Positions 15,823 to 26,992 of a DNA stretch of 64,000 nucleotides are shown here, one piece after another; within the stretch, counting starts at the first letter, position 1, and every line of letters starts with the position of its first letter. The translations under genes were made by a program, and so were the position numbers. Under the pieces are notes generated by a model, which worked only from the letters and a program-made list of their open reading frames with translations, was not told the origin of the DNA and searched no databases. This DNA comes from Dryomyza anilis (lineage: Eukaryota; Arthropoda; Insecta; Diptera; Dryomyzidae), in the NCBI GenBank assembly GCA_951804985.1, contig OX638135.1, positions 64,094,599 through 64,158,598 on the forward strand, in the 5' to 3' direction.

Positions 15823-16209
15823 TTATAGGTTTTTAATTGAATTTAAAAATAAAAGCTTACACAATCTTTTGCCCGTTAAACGGTTTCTCTCTTGGGTTAT
15901 TGCTGCCTCAGATTTTGAAAATAGTCGTTCGCTCGGAACAGATGTAGCGACTATCGGCAGATATTTTGTTGCAACTTTGTAAATATCCGGATATAAACTC
16001 TTTAATTCATCCCACATTTCTAACCCATTATATTTCATTACTGAAGTAACAGACGACGCCAAATACATTTGAACCTCATGTTCATTTTGGTTTACAGAGC
16101 TTGAGAACATATCTTTTTTTTTAATGTTGTCAACACTTTATGGAAGTTCCAAATATCAGATGTCATTCCCTCTGTAGTAGCTCGTCATCTGATGTAGATC
16201 GCGATTGCA
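15823..16209 (-). pseudogene. hAT transposase, C-terminal dimerisation region
   Basis: The minus-strand frame at 15823-16110 contains the hAT C-terminal dimerisation motif: 'SVPSERLFSKSEAAITQERN' followed by 'RLTGKRLCKLLFLNS'. Upstream, 16110-16209 keeps similarity ('DDELLQRE') but in another frame. The rest of the transposase lies at 18233-19360 on the same strand. Repeat B (16210-18229) inserted between the two parts. The transposase would act in the nucleus on hAT ends, but this copy is dead through insertion, frameshifts and stops. Confidence 0.85.
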
Positions 16210-18229
16210 TACACGCTGCTAAAAAATGGCTCTCCCAAACATTATTTTGCAGGCATTAACATGTATGTTTCTAATTTTATGTAAACATAATATATAATTG
16301 ACTGATAAATCATTTGTAAACAGGGTTGTATTGAGACTTGAACAGTGTTGTAATGAGCTCTGACTTGCATTATAATATCTCGGAAACATTTTAATGTTGC
16401 CCCTTAAAATGGAGTATGTTCTAATGAAAACATAATAAAGGTATTCACGAAACGGATCAGTTGCCGATGTACATTAGCAGTATTGTAGAAATGTATCACA
16501 TTTCGTGAACACACTTATTTCATATTTGTGTAGTATGGTAGTTTTCAGTTTGATGTACCAAAAACAGATGTTTTCGTTTCATTAAAATTTTAGATTTATT
16601 GCTTATTGGCCATATCAATACATTATAGTTAACACAAAGTAAACAAATTAGATTAGTGATGTCGATTTAAGAGAAAAACTCGTTAATATTTATTGTTAAA
16701 ACAGTAGACATTATACCATCATTTCTTTTTTATTCACATGCATAAATGTACATATTCATTAAAAATATATATTTTCATTTAAATATAATGAATTTTGGTG
16801 AATTTCAACACAATTATCAAACACTGTCTGTAATATCAAGTACCCAAAAGTCATAAAATCCGCATCACTAAAAAACTACAAAAGTACCACGAATTAAACT
16901 CAAGCTTTTAGCAAAGTAGATTAGCAGATAATTTTTGTTTTTGCCACCAATGTATTTTGTTGTTGTACAACTGCTACTTGACAAAACTGCTACTCTACAT
17001 CGCAACTACTACATCCAAACAAAATAAATATTTGAACCGAAACATAAATATGTTCAAAATAAAACATGATTTTGAACGCCCTGAATATAAATATGTTTCC
17101 ATTGAAACATATCAGTTGTTTCAGTTCTAAAAGTAGTATGTTTGCATAGAAACATATTTAAATATTTTTGGAAAGAAATCCTGAAAATAAAATAAAATGT
17201 TTTTTTTATTAATTTTTATTAAAAATCTTTAAACATGAATTTAAACAGGAATTTATAATAATTGAATTCATATACAAATTTTTAAATGCATAAATAAATA
17301 ATTGGTTTAAAACTGCAAGTACAAGTGACACCATCAATGAATGCACAATTCCACCAGCAGACGATAAACCAGACGATCCAGGCTCGCTTTATATTTAGTA
17401 CAGTTACAGTTGATCACATAGCGTAGGGAAGGAATTCACGGAGGCTTTTGTAAAAAACATGCCAAATTCTGTTTGAAAATCGAAACACAGATTTTTATTT
17501 GTGGTTTTTTCACATTAGTTTCAGAAATTATATACTGCTATATATTATATACTCTATATATTTATTTAATTTACAAATAACAAAATTATTACCGACGCTA
17601 ACACGTTTTCTCAACGAACAACAAAAGGCACGTACGCAGATAATGCCGATCAACGAGTGTCAACTTTATATACAAGAATTAATTTTTTGTTTGTTTTCAA
17701 ACATCAATATGTTTAAAATGACCCTATACATACTTCAAACGACGACAAAAGAGACGTAGATAGAAAATTCTGCTCAGCGAGTGCCAACTTCGTATACAAG
17801 AAGAATGTTGCAAGAATACATTTATTTAAATGCAATTTCTTTTTTGTTTGTTTTTAAACATCAATATATTCAAACGATGGCAAAAGATGACGTAGTTAGA
17901 AAATGCTGCACAACGTTGCCAACTTCGTCAGTCGATAAATTATCGAATTAAGACGAGCGTTGCGAACATACGTTGTATTTAGACTGTGTTTCGAAACATA
18001 GTTTTAACCAAGTAAATTGCCAAGAAATAGTTTATTCAAATGCAATTAAAATTTTATGTTTATTTGACAGATTCTGCTGGACAATATAAAAATGTTTAAA
18101 CGTGAACAAAAATAAATTCAATTTCGATTATAATTTAATTACACTTCATTCCTAATACATGTATGGTAATTTCGTATTACTTTTTAATTACATTCAAACA
18201 TATTCAAACAAATCTTTTCTATCCGTGTA
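16210..18229 (+). mobile_element. Repeat B, copy 1, inserted in the hAT transposase gene
   Basis: Boundaries come from the interruption of the hAT frame and from comparison with copies at 26993-28288 and 28647-29735 plus 62791-63048. The ends read TACACGCTGCTAAAA and, inverted, TACACGGATAGAAAA, i.e. short imperfect inverted termini. Flanks share GCA; a 2-bp TA duplication is equally possible. No coding region was recognised. It is AT-rich with several internal palindromic stretches, and M1 (16437-17008) is nested in it. It is probably a non-autonomous DNA transposon; the superfamily is not resolved. Confidence 0.7.
16437..17008. mobile_element. MITE family M1, copy nested in repeat B
   Basis: The left end matches the M1 terminus ('aaggtattcacgaaacgg'). 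The right end stops at 'ctacatcgcaact', without the last ~20 bp of the terminal repeat. The corresponding uninterrupted site is visible in repeat B near 28868-28885. Confidence 0.75.
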
Positions 18230-18232
18230 GCA

Positions 18233-19360
18233 TTCTCAGCCTTTCCAAAATTATTTAAATTTGAAATAGTTTTGGTTTTGGCATCTGGGTCTTTAAAATG
18301 TAATGTTTTAAATCGCGGATCGCCAAAATCGATGAATATTCGAGTTTTTCAAATCTTCTTTGAATTTGTTTTTCAACTTCGATTTTAAGTTTTTCAACTA
18401 TCTCGTTTTTTGGTATAAAGTTTCTCAGTGCGTTCCTTAAACAATTTATTTACGGATTTATCCCTTGTAATATTTTCGAAAGGTCTGAGCAATTCGATGA
18501 TCTCCAGAGTGCAGCCTAATTCCGCGCTCGATACCATATTTGGGCTATCTAGACGGGTGAACAAAATATCGTTAACAATTGACGCCATTTGAACAAATCG
18601 TTCTATCATATAAAACCAAGAATTCCATCTTGTTTTAATATCAAGAATTCATTTTTTAATTTGTCCTTCAGCTACTCCTACTCTTGTTCGTCTCTTGCAT
18701 TCACTGATTTTTTTATGTATTTGACTATATCGCGAATGTGGGATATTATTGCACACGTTTCCTTAGTATTGTCTAAGGACTGTGCAACTACTAAATTTAT
18801 AGTATGAGCAAAGCATGGGATTATTTTACGGTCACCAAAAAGATCACGACTAACTTTAAGCATTGTGCAATCGTTATCTGTGACCACTGCCATCACTCTA
18901 TCAATACATATACTCTATCAATACATATATAGTTTCTGTCCATATATCGTATGTGAAACTATAAAATGAAAAATTGGTAATCGTTTCTTTAAATACAGCA
19001 GCCTTACATTCATATTTTTCATCAATTCTCAATTTTATAGTCTCTCGGCTTGGAATTTTATAAATACAATGGAACAATTTCTTTCATCAATTGCTTAAAT
19101 CTATTTCCTTCAACAGTTCGGAAAGATTTGTTGTCAAAAACAATAAAGTTAACAATAGCCTCAGTAATATTTTTAAATTTAACGCCGTCTTTTGAAGTTA
19201 AACTCTTTATTTTTAGAAACAAGTCATCCACTTTTGGCTGCGTACTGAGTGTGAGAATGACTTTCTTTACTTACAGATGATGTAGTGTTTGGCGTATTAA
19301 ATTATTTCCATACTTTACTCTTTATTTTGTTCGACATTGTATTCGAAATTCGCCGTCCTG
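18233..19360 (-). pseudogene. hAT (ZBED-like) transposase, N-terminal and central part
   Basis: On the minus strand the start region near 19340-19360 reads 'MSNKIKSKVWK', then a TAA, resembling the start of a BED finger whose metal-binding core is missing. It is followed by 'KNITEAIVNFIVFDNKSF' and 'FRTVEGNRFKQL' (about 19080-19200), typical of hAT proteins after the BED finger. The frame at 18678-18896 has 'AVVTDNDCTMLK' and 'IIPCFAHTINLVVAQSL', part of the RNase H-like catalytic fold. The frame at 18394-18609 continues with 'ELGCTLEIIELLRPFENIT'. A shifted frame down to 18233 reads 'PRFKTLHFKDPDA'. At least two frameshifts and a stop make it a pseudogene. The C-terminus is at 15823-16209, beyond inserted repeat B. 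Confidence 0.85.
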
Positions 19361-19815
19361 AACATCTGGTTACGAAAATAAATCATTAAAATTACTAATT
19401 AAATATAAATGGGTTATATTAACTTTACCGGAACTTATTCGTTTTGTCAAAAAAAAAACAAAATACATTTTGATTTATAAATAACTTTTTGCGAATATTT
19501 ACGTTTGCTAGCACATTTACTTCTGAAAAAAATTAATCATAATATTACTAACTAAACATCAATGGGTGTTATTAACTTTACTACTACAAACTAATTCGGT
19601 AATTTCAATAAAATGTTTAATTTGGATCGAAGCTGCGCACGTTCACTAATTTGCAAATAAAACAAACGAAACAAAGATGCCATATATGAACACATTTACA
19701 GTATTGATCTTTTAGGATTTTATACATTTTTTAAAAGGGGAATAAGGGCAAAAATGTATAAAACTAATATAATTAATATTACATTTTTGTAAAATCTTAA
19801 TAAATTTTAATATAC
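19361..19815. other. AT-rich DNA between hAT and RTE relics
   Basis: No gene was recognised. It is probably the 5' flank of the hAT element. Confidence 0.4.
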
Positions 19816-20135
19816 CGTATGTATGGCGAATCCAGAGCAATCCTTGTCGGTGTTGTCTCAAGTTAACTCACTGGTCACCATTTGACAAATTGTCACATGG
19901 CGACTCTTCCACTTCGGTGGAAGTCCTCCGCGCGGAAGCCCCTGGAAACGACGCTCTATACCACCCGGTATAGAAGTCGGCTAAAGTGAGTGGCGAGCAT
20001 CTCCCTCAGAGTGAGGGTTCGTGCGTTGGGTTTGGATCCCACCACTGAAAAAACCTATGCGCCCAATGAAAACAAAAAAGAAGCCTCGGATAACGACCGA
20101 TTACCACGATGACGACCCACGCAAACGTTTAAGGA

Positions 20136-20988
20136 CCATGATTTACGGATATGCACCTGGAATGTCCGGACCCTTTATAGGGAAGGTGCCTCTATCCAGC
20201 TGGCAGATGTCCTCGAAAAATATAAGGCTGACATCACCGCTATCCAGGAGATGCGATGGAAGGGACAGGGCTGTTCGAAACAAGCGTCCTGTGATATATA
20301 TTACAGCTGCCATGCGGAGAGACACGAATTTGGATGTGGATTTGTGGTCGGCAAGAGACTCCGCCACATTGTCTCTAGGTTCACGCCCGTGGACGAAAGG
20401 CTGGCAACAATCCGCATCAAGGCAAACTATTTCTATATCAGCCTAAATTGTGCACACGCTCCGACGAACGAGAAAGATGACGAGACAAAAGAGCGGCTAG
20501 ACAACGCATACGAGCGCTGCCCCCGCCACGATATCAAAATCGTGCTAGGCGATTTTAACGCCAAGGACGGCAGAGAAGCCATCTATTGTCCCACAATCGG
20601 AAAATTTAGCCTCCATGCCAACACTTCCGATAACGGAACGAGGCTAATCGACTTCGCCGCAGCACGAAACATGGTCGTTAGTAGCACAAGATTCAAACAT
20701 TTCGATATCCACAAGGCCACATGGTTGTCGCCCGATCAAAAAACTCGAAACCAAATTGATCACGTTGTGATTGACGGAAGGCACGCTTCGAGCGTGATGG
20801 ACGTATGCACTATCCGAGGTGCCAATATGGACTCGGATCATTACCTTGTTTCAGCCAAGGTCCGCACGCGCTTAAGCGCTGCGAAGAACGTACGGAACCA
20901 AACGCAGAGAAAGCTAGACGTCGGAAAGCTGTTATCACAACAGACAATGCAAGGCTTTTCCACTCGACTCTCACTCCTGATTAGATAA
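20136..20988 (+). pseudogene. RTE endonuclease domain (APE type)
   Basis: The open frame begins after a stop near 20109 and opens with 'DLRICTWNVRTLYREG', the conserved start of APE-like LINE endonucleases. It continues with 'ADITAIQEMRW' (catalytic Glu region), 'IKIVLGDFNAKDGRE' (GDFN), 'NQIDHVVIDGRH' and 'MDSDHYLVSAKVR' (the terminal SDH). All main catalytic motifs are recognisable. The domain would nick target DNA for target-primed reverse transcription. The frame ends at a TAA (20986-20988), cutting it from the RT part. No plausible initiator Met is in frame. Confidence 0.85.
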
Positions 20989-21042
20989 AGCACTCCTCCT
21001 CTCGATGATATAAGCGCGTAGTGGAACCATATCTCCTGCTCT

Positions 21043-23054
21043 ATGCGTACGGCTGCCGAAGAGGTGCTTGGATTCCAACGCCCCCTGAGGAATCAGTGGT
21101 ATGACCAAGAGTGTCGTGCGGCCACTGCAGAGAAAGACGCTGCGTACAAATCCACACTGCAGTCAGTAGCTACGCGAGCTGCGAAGGAGCGATACAAAGA
21201 GAAGAGGAGGGAAGAGAGACGTCTTTTCAGGAGTAAAAAAAAATGAGGCAGAAAGACGTGAGTGTGAGGAGATTGAGATGCATGGGGACAGGAATGAGGC
21301 TCGAAAATTCTTCGAGAAAATAAGACGCCTAGCAGGAGGTTCAAAATCCGGAGCCTCTTCTTGTAAAGATGAGAACGGGAATCTAGTGACAGATATCCAG
21401 AACACACTGAAGATATGGAGGGATCACTTCTCTAAACTGCTGACCGGTGATGATGACCGCAATTCCACCGATAGAGAAGTAAACCCGGCAACCCCAGTAT
21501 TTGATGACGACGTTGAGATTCCGCAACCCGAGCATGACGAGGTCAGAACAGCCATTGCTCGGCTGAAAAACAACAAAGCCGCAGGTGCTGATGGCCTGCC
21601 TGCTGAATTGTTTAAGACCGTAGGCGAAGAGCTAATAGAGAGCATGCACGAGCTCGTAAGCATGAATATGGTCGGATGAAAGCATGCCAAGTGACTGGAA
21701 CATCAGTGTACTCTATCCAATCCTTAAGAAAAGGGATCCCACTATCTGCGCCAACTAACGTGGGATCAGCCTACTCAATATCGCATACAAGGTTCTATCG
21801 AGCGTATTATGTGAAAGATTGAAGCCCATCGTCAACAGACTGATTGGACCTTATCAGCGCGGCTTCAGACCTGGAAAGTCCATCATAGACCAGATTTTCA
21901 CATTGCGCCTAATCCAGGAAAAGACCATAGAAAAACAGATCGACACCTACCAACTATTAGTCGACTATAAAGCCGCCTTCGACACTCCGATAAGGGAACG
22001 ATTATACGCCGCAATGTCTGAGTTCGGTATACCTGCGAAACTTATAAGGCTTTGCAGGATGACCCTGAGCAACACACGTTGCTCAGTGAGAATAGGAAAA
22101 GACCTCTCCGAGCCATTTCATACTGAACGAGGTTTCAGACAGGGTGACTCCCTATCGTGCGACTTTTTTAACTTATTGATGGAGAAAATAGTTCGAGCTG
22201 CCGAACTCCGTCAAAGCGGTACTATTCTTAACAAAAGTGTCATGCTGCTCGCATATGCCGACAATATTGATATCATTGGCAGGATCATACGAGCAGTCAG
22301 CGCAGCATTCTCCAGATTGAAGAAAGAGTCGCGTCGAATGGGTCTAGCGGTGAACGAGGACAAGACGAAGTTCCTTGTGTCAACAAGCAAAAAAGAGCCC
22401 GTGCGTCTTGGACAAAAAGCTGATTTTGACACCCACAAGTTCGACATTGTGAAGGACTTCGTCTATCTGGGATCCAGCATCAACAGCAACAACGACGTCA
22501 GCCTGGAGATAAAACGGAGAATAACTCTTACCAACAGGTGCTCCTTTGGGCTGAGTAGGCAATTGAGAAGCAGAACCCTCTCTCGCCGGACAAAAATAAC
22601 GCTCTACAAGTCACTCATCATGCCCGTCCTACTTTATGGTGCAGAAACATGGACGCTGGCCTCCACCGATGAGAGAGTACTGGGAGCGTTCGAGAGAAAG
22701 ATTCTCCGTAAAATCTTTGACCCTATCTGCTTTGCTAACGAGTATCGAATCAGGATGAACCATGAGCTGTACGAGTTATTCGACGACATTGACATAGTCA
22801 AGCGCATCAAGATCCAGCGGCTTCGCTGGCTAGGCCATGTCAAACGAATGGATAAAAACACTCCAGCCAAGGAGGTGCTTGAATCGAAACTCGAAGGTGG
22901 ACAGCGTAGAAGAGGGCGTCCAAATCTGCGTTGGAAAGACGAAGTTGAGGACAACCTGGCAACGCTTGGTATTTTTAACTGGCGTCAGCGCTCGCAAAGC
23001 AGATCCGACTGGCGCGGCTTCATCTCAGCGGCCAAAACCGACCCACGGTTGTAA
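21043..23054 (+). pseudogene. RTE reverse transcriptase, broken
   Basis: Three frames carry consecutive parts. 21043-21246 is the linker. 21278-21679 is the RT start, with 'ARLKNNKAAGADGLPAELFK'. 21819-23054 is the RT core and C-terminus, with 'YQRGFRPGKSIIDQIF', 'LLVDYKAAFDTP', 'GFRQGDSLSCDFFN', 'AYADNIDIIG' and 'RLRWLGHVKRM'. The catalytic YADD box reads YADN, so the second Asp is lost. A frameshift lies in an A-run near 21240, and stops separate the segments (for example at 21677-21679 and near 21757). The enzyme is dead. Confidence 0.88.
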
Positions 23055-23059
23055 GGGCC

Positions 23060-23085
23060 ATTTAAGTAAGTGAGTAAGTAAGTAA
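23060..23085 (+). repeat. Short tandem 'taag' tail of the RTE element
   Basis: Repeats of taag/tgag immediately follow the end of the RT frame and mark the LINE 3' end. Confidence 0.75.
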
Positions 23086-24545
23086 GATTTACAAAATTTG
23101 CGGTTATATCAGGAAAACCCTTCTCCATAATTTCTTGTAATGAATTAACTAACATGCACAAACTTTTTGGGAGTGATATGTTGTGTGGCCTGTTGTGTGG
23201 TCTGTAGGAAATTTATCATTTCCGAGTCGCAGAAGCTTCTCTGAAAATTCTCTTGCAGTTATATCGCCTTCCAAATGAACTCGCATGTTTGTTGAAAGCG
23301 TCAACTTTTGAACATGCTGCCAAAGATTTGATGCTTTGTGACATGCATTTAGCTCATCGGCAGGGGTTTATCGTGGAATGACTGGGAGAATTTGTCGAAA
23401 ATCTCCCGCTAAAATTACAACAGTGCCCCCCATTAATTGATTGTTTCCTTTAAGATCTCTGAGTGTGTGGTCAAGAGCTTCAAGGGCTCTCTTATGTGCC
23501 ATTGTACATTCGTCCCAGACAATTATTTTGCACGATTGTAGTACGTTTGCTTTTGCAGATCCTTTGCTTATATTGCAAACTGGCTTTTCTAAAAACGCAA
23601 GGTTCAATGGTAATTTGAGAGCTGAATGTGCGGTTCTGCCAAAATCCAACAGAGTAGCTGCAATTCCTGATGATGCCATAGCAAGAGCAATTTTATTTTA
23701 TGACCTTACTTCTGCCAACAACAGATTTATTAGGAACGGCCGCCAGATTGACTTGATATTACGGCCATTACTGAGTTATACACTAATCTTTGATCTTCAA
23801 CCAAAAGCAGCTTGTTTCTCTCGACAAATATTTTTAAATCATTTATGTTGTAGCTTCTTTCTCGGAGAATATCTCTGTCGTGTGGATCACAGGTCGGTGA
23901 TGGAATGCCCAGTTGATGGAGTGTTTTTCCATTGATCGATAATGATTTGTTTTCAATCCGTATGAGAGCTGAATTAAAAATGTCTTACGTAAAGTCTAAC
24001 GTAGGGTTTCTTCTACGTTTCTCTCGAAAAATATCTTCACTTAGGTTTTCTTTGAACTTTTCCCACACACCTAGTGGGTACGATGGTGCGCAAGTTGTTA
24101 TTATAACTGCAAAGAGATCGCGAACTGAGGGGCAAGGCGAATGACTGAAGCTTCTGACAATGTTATGTCCCAATGCTGATCATCTTCCAGTAGGTCACGT
24201 TTTTGACATGCCTCTCTGTAGGTTTCGCAAACTACACCGTCTACACTTCTTAGATTTGCAAACGAAACAGGACCACGAATATTGTAAAGTAGCAACCGTA
24301 AAAAGTAACATTCCACATTATTTGGGTGTGCAGTATACACACGTCCTAAAGCCTCGCTTGCACGACCATCAAATCCAGGTACTTTAAATCCTTTCTTTCT
24401 TTAATAGAACATATTATTAGTCTTGTTCCAGGTGTAATACTTTGGCACATCCTGATAAAACAGCGATCTTGCGAAGCCATTTTGTTGGCACAGAAGTAAA
24501 AATGCTGTTAGAGTTGTTCTTGGCGTTCGTTGTGCTCTTGCTTGT
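23086..24545 (-). pseudogene. Helitron Rep/helicase (PIF1-like), relic
   Basis: Minus-strand frames carry consecutive helicase segments. Near 24300-24545 are 'TTLTAFLLLCQQNGFARSLF' and 'VPKYYTWN'. The frame at 24101-24340 has 'YTAHPNNVECYFLRLLLYNI' and 'LRSVDGVVCETYREACQ'. The frame at 23368-23679 has 'CKIIVWDECTMAHKRALEAL' (Walker B, DEC) and 'GGTVVILAGDFRQILPVIPR'. 23100-23340 continues with 'NLWQHVQKLTLSTNMRVHLE'. These match the C-terminal helicase of Helitron RepHel proteins, which drive rolling-circle transposition. The HUH nuclease region was not seen here. The frame changes several times and the end abuts the RTE tail, so it is inactive. Confidence 0.85.
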
Positions 24546-24669
24546 AAAAATAGAGTGTAAGGAAAAAGTTCGCATTTTCCTTTATCTAGTAGTCAAATGT
24601 CGAAATAAGCTAACAGTTTTGTTGCAAATGTCGTAATTATCGTAACTATCTGCATCTTAAATAATACTA

Positions 24670-24736
24670 AGAGTTTTGTAGCGTCGGTAGGTCTTCTGGT
24701 TAGAGCGTTGGACTACGAGCTGAAAGTACAACCAGT
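24670..24736 (+). other. tRNA-like SINE head relic
   Basis: The stretch 'ttctggttagagcgttggac' plus 'tacgagctgaaagt' matches the tRNA-derived head of the SINE at 39303-39622. It keeps the A-box side but has no B box, because the mini-me-like element begins at 24737. Not a functional tRNA. Confidence 0.5.
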
Positions 24737-24864
24737 TGGGAAGGTTAGATAACATGGGAAATTTTAAAGTAGGTGTAATTATGATAGTTAGGATTATCAA
24801 AATTATAGTCGGTCTAAGCCGACTATAAATACCCTACACATATGTGTGGTTACCATTTATGCCG

Positions 24865-25020
24865 GTAACTTCAACGAATGGATATCTACTGGTGCATAGT
24901 TATCTATCGTGTAAGCAAAATTTCGTAACTTCAACGCATAGTTGAGGAGTAAAAACACCGGGTAGGTATGAGATATCTGTTCGGTACGAACACCACTAGA
25001 TATCTACTCGTTGAAGTTAC
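24865..25020. mobile_element. Small TIR element (156 bp) nested in the mini-me-like copy
   Basis: The ends 'gtaacttcaacgaatggata' and 'tatctactcgttgaagttac' are inverted repeats that pair over about 27 of 30 bp. The segment is absent from the other copy near 32105, which gives the empty site. TA on both sides hints at a TA target duplication (Tc1/mariner-like), but that is inference. Confidence 0.7.
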
Positions 25021-25455
25021 GGGTATTAAAGTGATATATAGGTCACCAGTGTATACGAATCCTGAAAATAACTACAAACATTCAATCGCTGAAGAATTTC
25101 CATTCATTATCATCATACCCATATTTACATACCCATATTTACAAATGGGTAGGTGTACCGAATTTCGATTTTTTTTTTTGTGAACCACAAGTCTTTTCTC
25201 CGGAAAACTTTATTATCATGTATTTGAGCATGATGTCAATATATATTTGACCAAAAAAGTTTACCTAAGCACGTATACATAAAAATTGATCTTTATATGT
25301 ACATTTTATATGAGGTATTTGAACATAAGTGGTCGGATCATAGGTCACAATGGACCGATCTCGCCAATTTTTCGCACATACAGCGTAGGTATATTAGTAA
25401 TCTAAGTTATAAGTTTCATTTATCTAGCTCTTCAATTTTAAAAGTAGTAGGGATT

Positions 25456-25498
25456 TCAACAGACAGACGGACAGACAGACGGACATACGGACATCGCT
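25456..25498. repeat. GACA/GACG microsatellite
   Basis: A short imperfect tetranucleotide run, part of the mini-me-like element. Confidence 0.85.
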
Positions 25499-25627
25499 AA
25501 ATCGACTCAGGAGGTCATGCTGATCAAGAATATATATAGTTTTCCATACCGGAGATGCTTCCTTCTGGGTGTTACAAACGGCGTACCAAACTGAATATAC
25601 CCTTTCACTCTTAGTGTAGGGTATAAA

Positions 25628-26992
25628 AATATGAAATTAAAAATTATTTTTTAATATAAAAGTTTTAAGGTGAATTTTTAGTATGATTTAAAATGATACG
25701 TGGGCGGCAGATAATATAATTTATTGTATCCTTAATGTTCACATTAAAAACCTTTTATATTAAAAAAATATTTTTAATATCATATTTTTTTTTGTTTTAT
25801 TGCTATTAAATTTGAAGATGGTTTGTTTTTGGGTGGTGAGTTTGTTGTGGTGAGTTTTAATGAAGTGGGAAACATCAAAATTTTAATTTTCATTGAAATC
25901 GCTAACAATAATGAGGTGCCACTCCCCTTTGACCAATCTATTTTACATATGGTTTTGGATACTCCATGGACTTTATAGCATATTAATGCAAATTATGAGA
26001 AAAATACATTCAGTGGGTTTGCTATGAATCTGAGTTATACTCCAAAAATAAAAATGGGCGTAAAAGAGGGCGTGGTCAACAAAAACTAAGTAGTGACCTT
26101 CTTCTGGGTCTCTAGGATATATATTCCAAATTTTAAGAAAATCCGTCCACAGGTGTACGTTTGCATAGCGCACAAACAAATAAACAAACAAACGGAAAAT
26201 GAGTTTTATATATATAGATTGGATCCTTAAAGTTCACATTAAAATCCGTTTATATTAAAAAATATTTTTAATTTCATGTTTTTTTTTTGTTTTATTGCTA
26301 TTAAATTTGAAGATGGTTAGTTTTTGAGTGGTGAGTTTGGTGTGGTGAGTTTTAATGAAGTGGGAAACATCAAAATTTTAATTTTCATTGAAATCGCTAA
26401 CAATAATACTTAAATACAGCGTCTTGCATTTTTCAGTTTTATGGGAGGTGCCACTCCCCTTGCCCAATCTAGTTTATATATGGTTTAGGATAATTCTATG
26501 GACTTTATAGCATATTAATGCAAATTATGAGAAAAATACATTCAGTGGTTTTGCTATGAATCTGAGTTATACACCAAAAATAAAAATGGGCGTAAAAGTG
26601 GGCGTAGTCAACAAAAACTATGTAGTTCCCTTTTCCTGGATCTCTATGATATATATTCCAAATTTAGATGAGATAAAACATCTCACGAAAAATTATATGT
26701 GACGAGAGTAATCACTCTTTGTTATATTTACAAATACTTGTATGTCTCACAAATTTACATTTGTGTATTTAACCAAAAAGAACTTTATAAACTTGTTAAT
26801 AAAACAAAATCATTATTATTTAGCATTTTGTTAAAATTACAATGGTTTTTGTAAAAATCCAAATAATACTCTGTTATACGAACAAAACTGATTTGTTGCC
26901 TGAAAGTGGCAGGTACTGTGTAATAAGAAGCCTTCTAGACACGACTTTAGAATTTTCCATCACAGGGATCTTGCAAGATAAGAGTCTTTGTC
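25628..26992 (+). repeat. Imperfect tandem duplication (units about 25715-26215 and 26218-26680)
   Basis: Two direct copies of about 460-500 bp share 'gctattaaatttgaagatgg', 'gaagtgggaaacatcaaaat', 'cattgaaatcgctaacaata' and 'caaattatgagaaaaataca'. No protein was recognised. The remainder up to 26992 is AT-rich and featureless. Confidence 0.7.

Larger units (their letters stand above)
19816..23085 (+). mobile_element. RTE-type non-LTR retrotransposon (LINE), degenerate
   Basis: A GC-richer block stands out from its AT-rich surroundings. It encodes an apurinic endonuclease domain followed by reverse transcriptase and a C-terminal 'RLRWLGHVKRM' module. It ends in a short tandem 'taag' tail (about 23065-23085) rather than poly(A), as usual in the RTE clade. 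The 5' boundary is approximate and no target duplication was found. It abuts the Helitron helicase relic at 23086. Confidence 0.8.
24737..25627 (+). mobile_element. mini-me/DINE-1-like element with GTCY microsatellite, copy 1
   Basis: A second copy lies inverted at 31508-32229, sharing both ends ('ccagttgggaaggttagat' and 'cttagtgtagggtata'). Near the 3' end are a (GACA/GACG)n tract and the conserved 'ggtcatgctgatcaagaata' followed by a TA-rich run. That arrangement is known from mini-me and DINE-1/Helentron-type elements of flies. There is no coding capacity. This copy is longer because a small TIR element (24865-25020) is nested in it. The family name is by resemblance. Confidence 0.75.

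Noticed and set aside
21093..21407. Minus-strand frames across the RTE region
   Set aside because: They are shadows of the plus-strand endonuclease/RT frames, which carry the conserved motifs.
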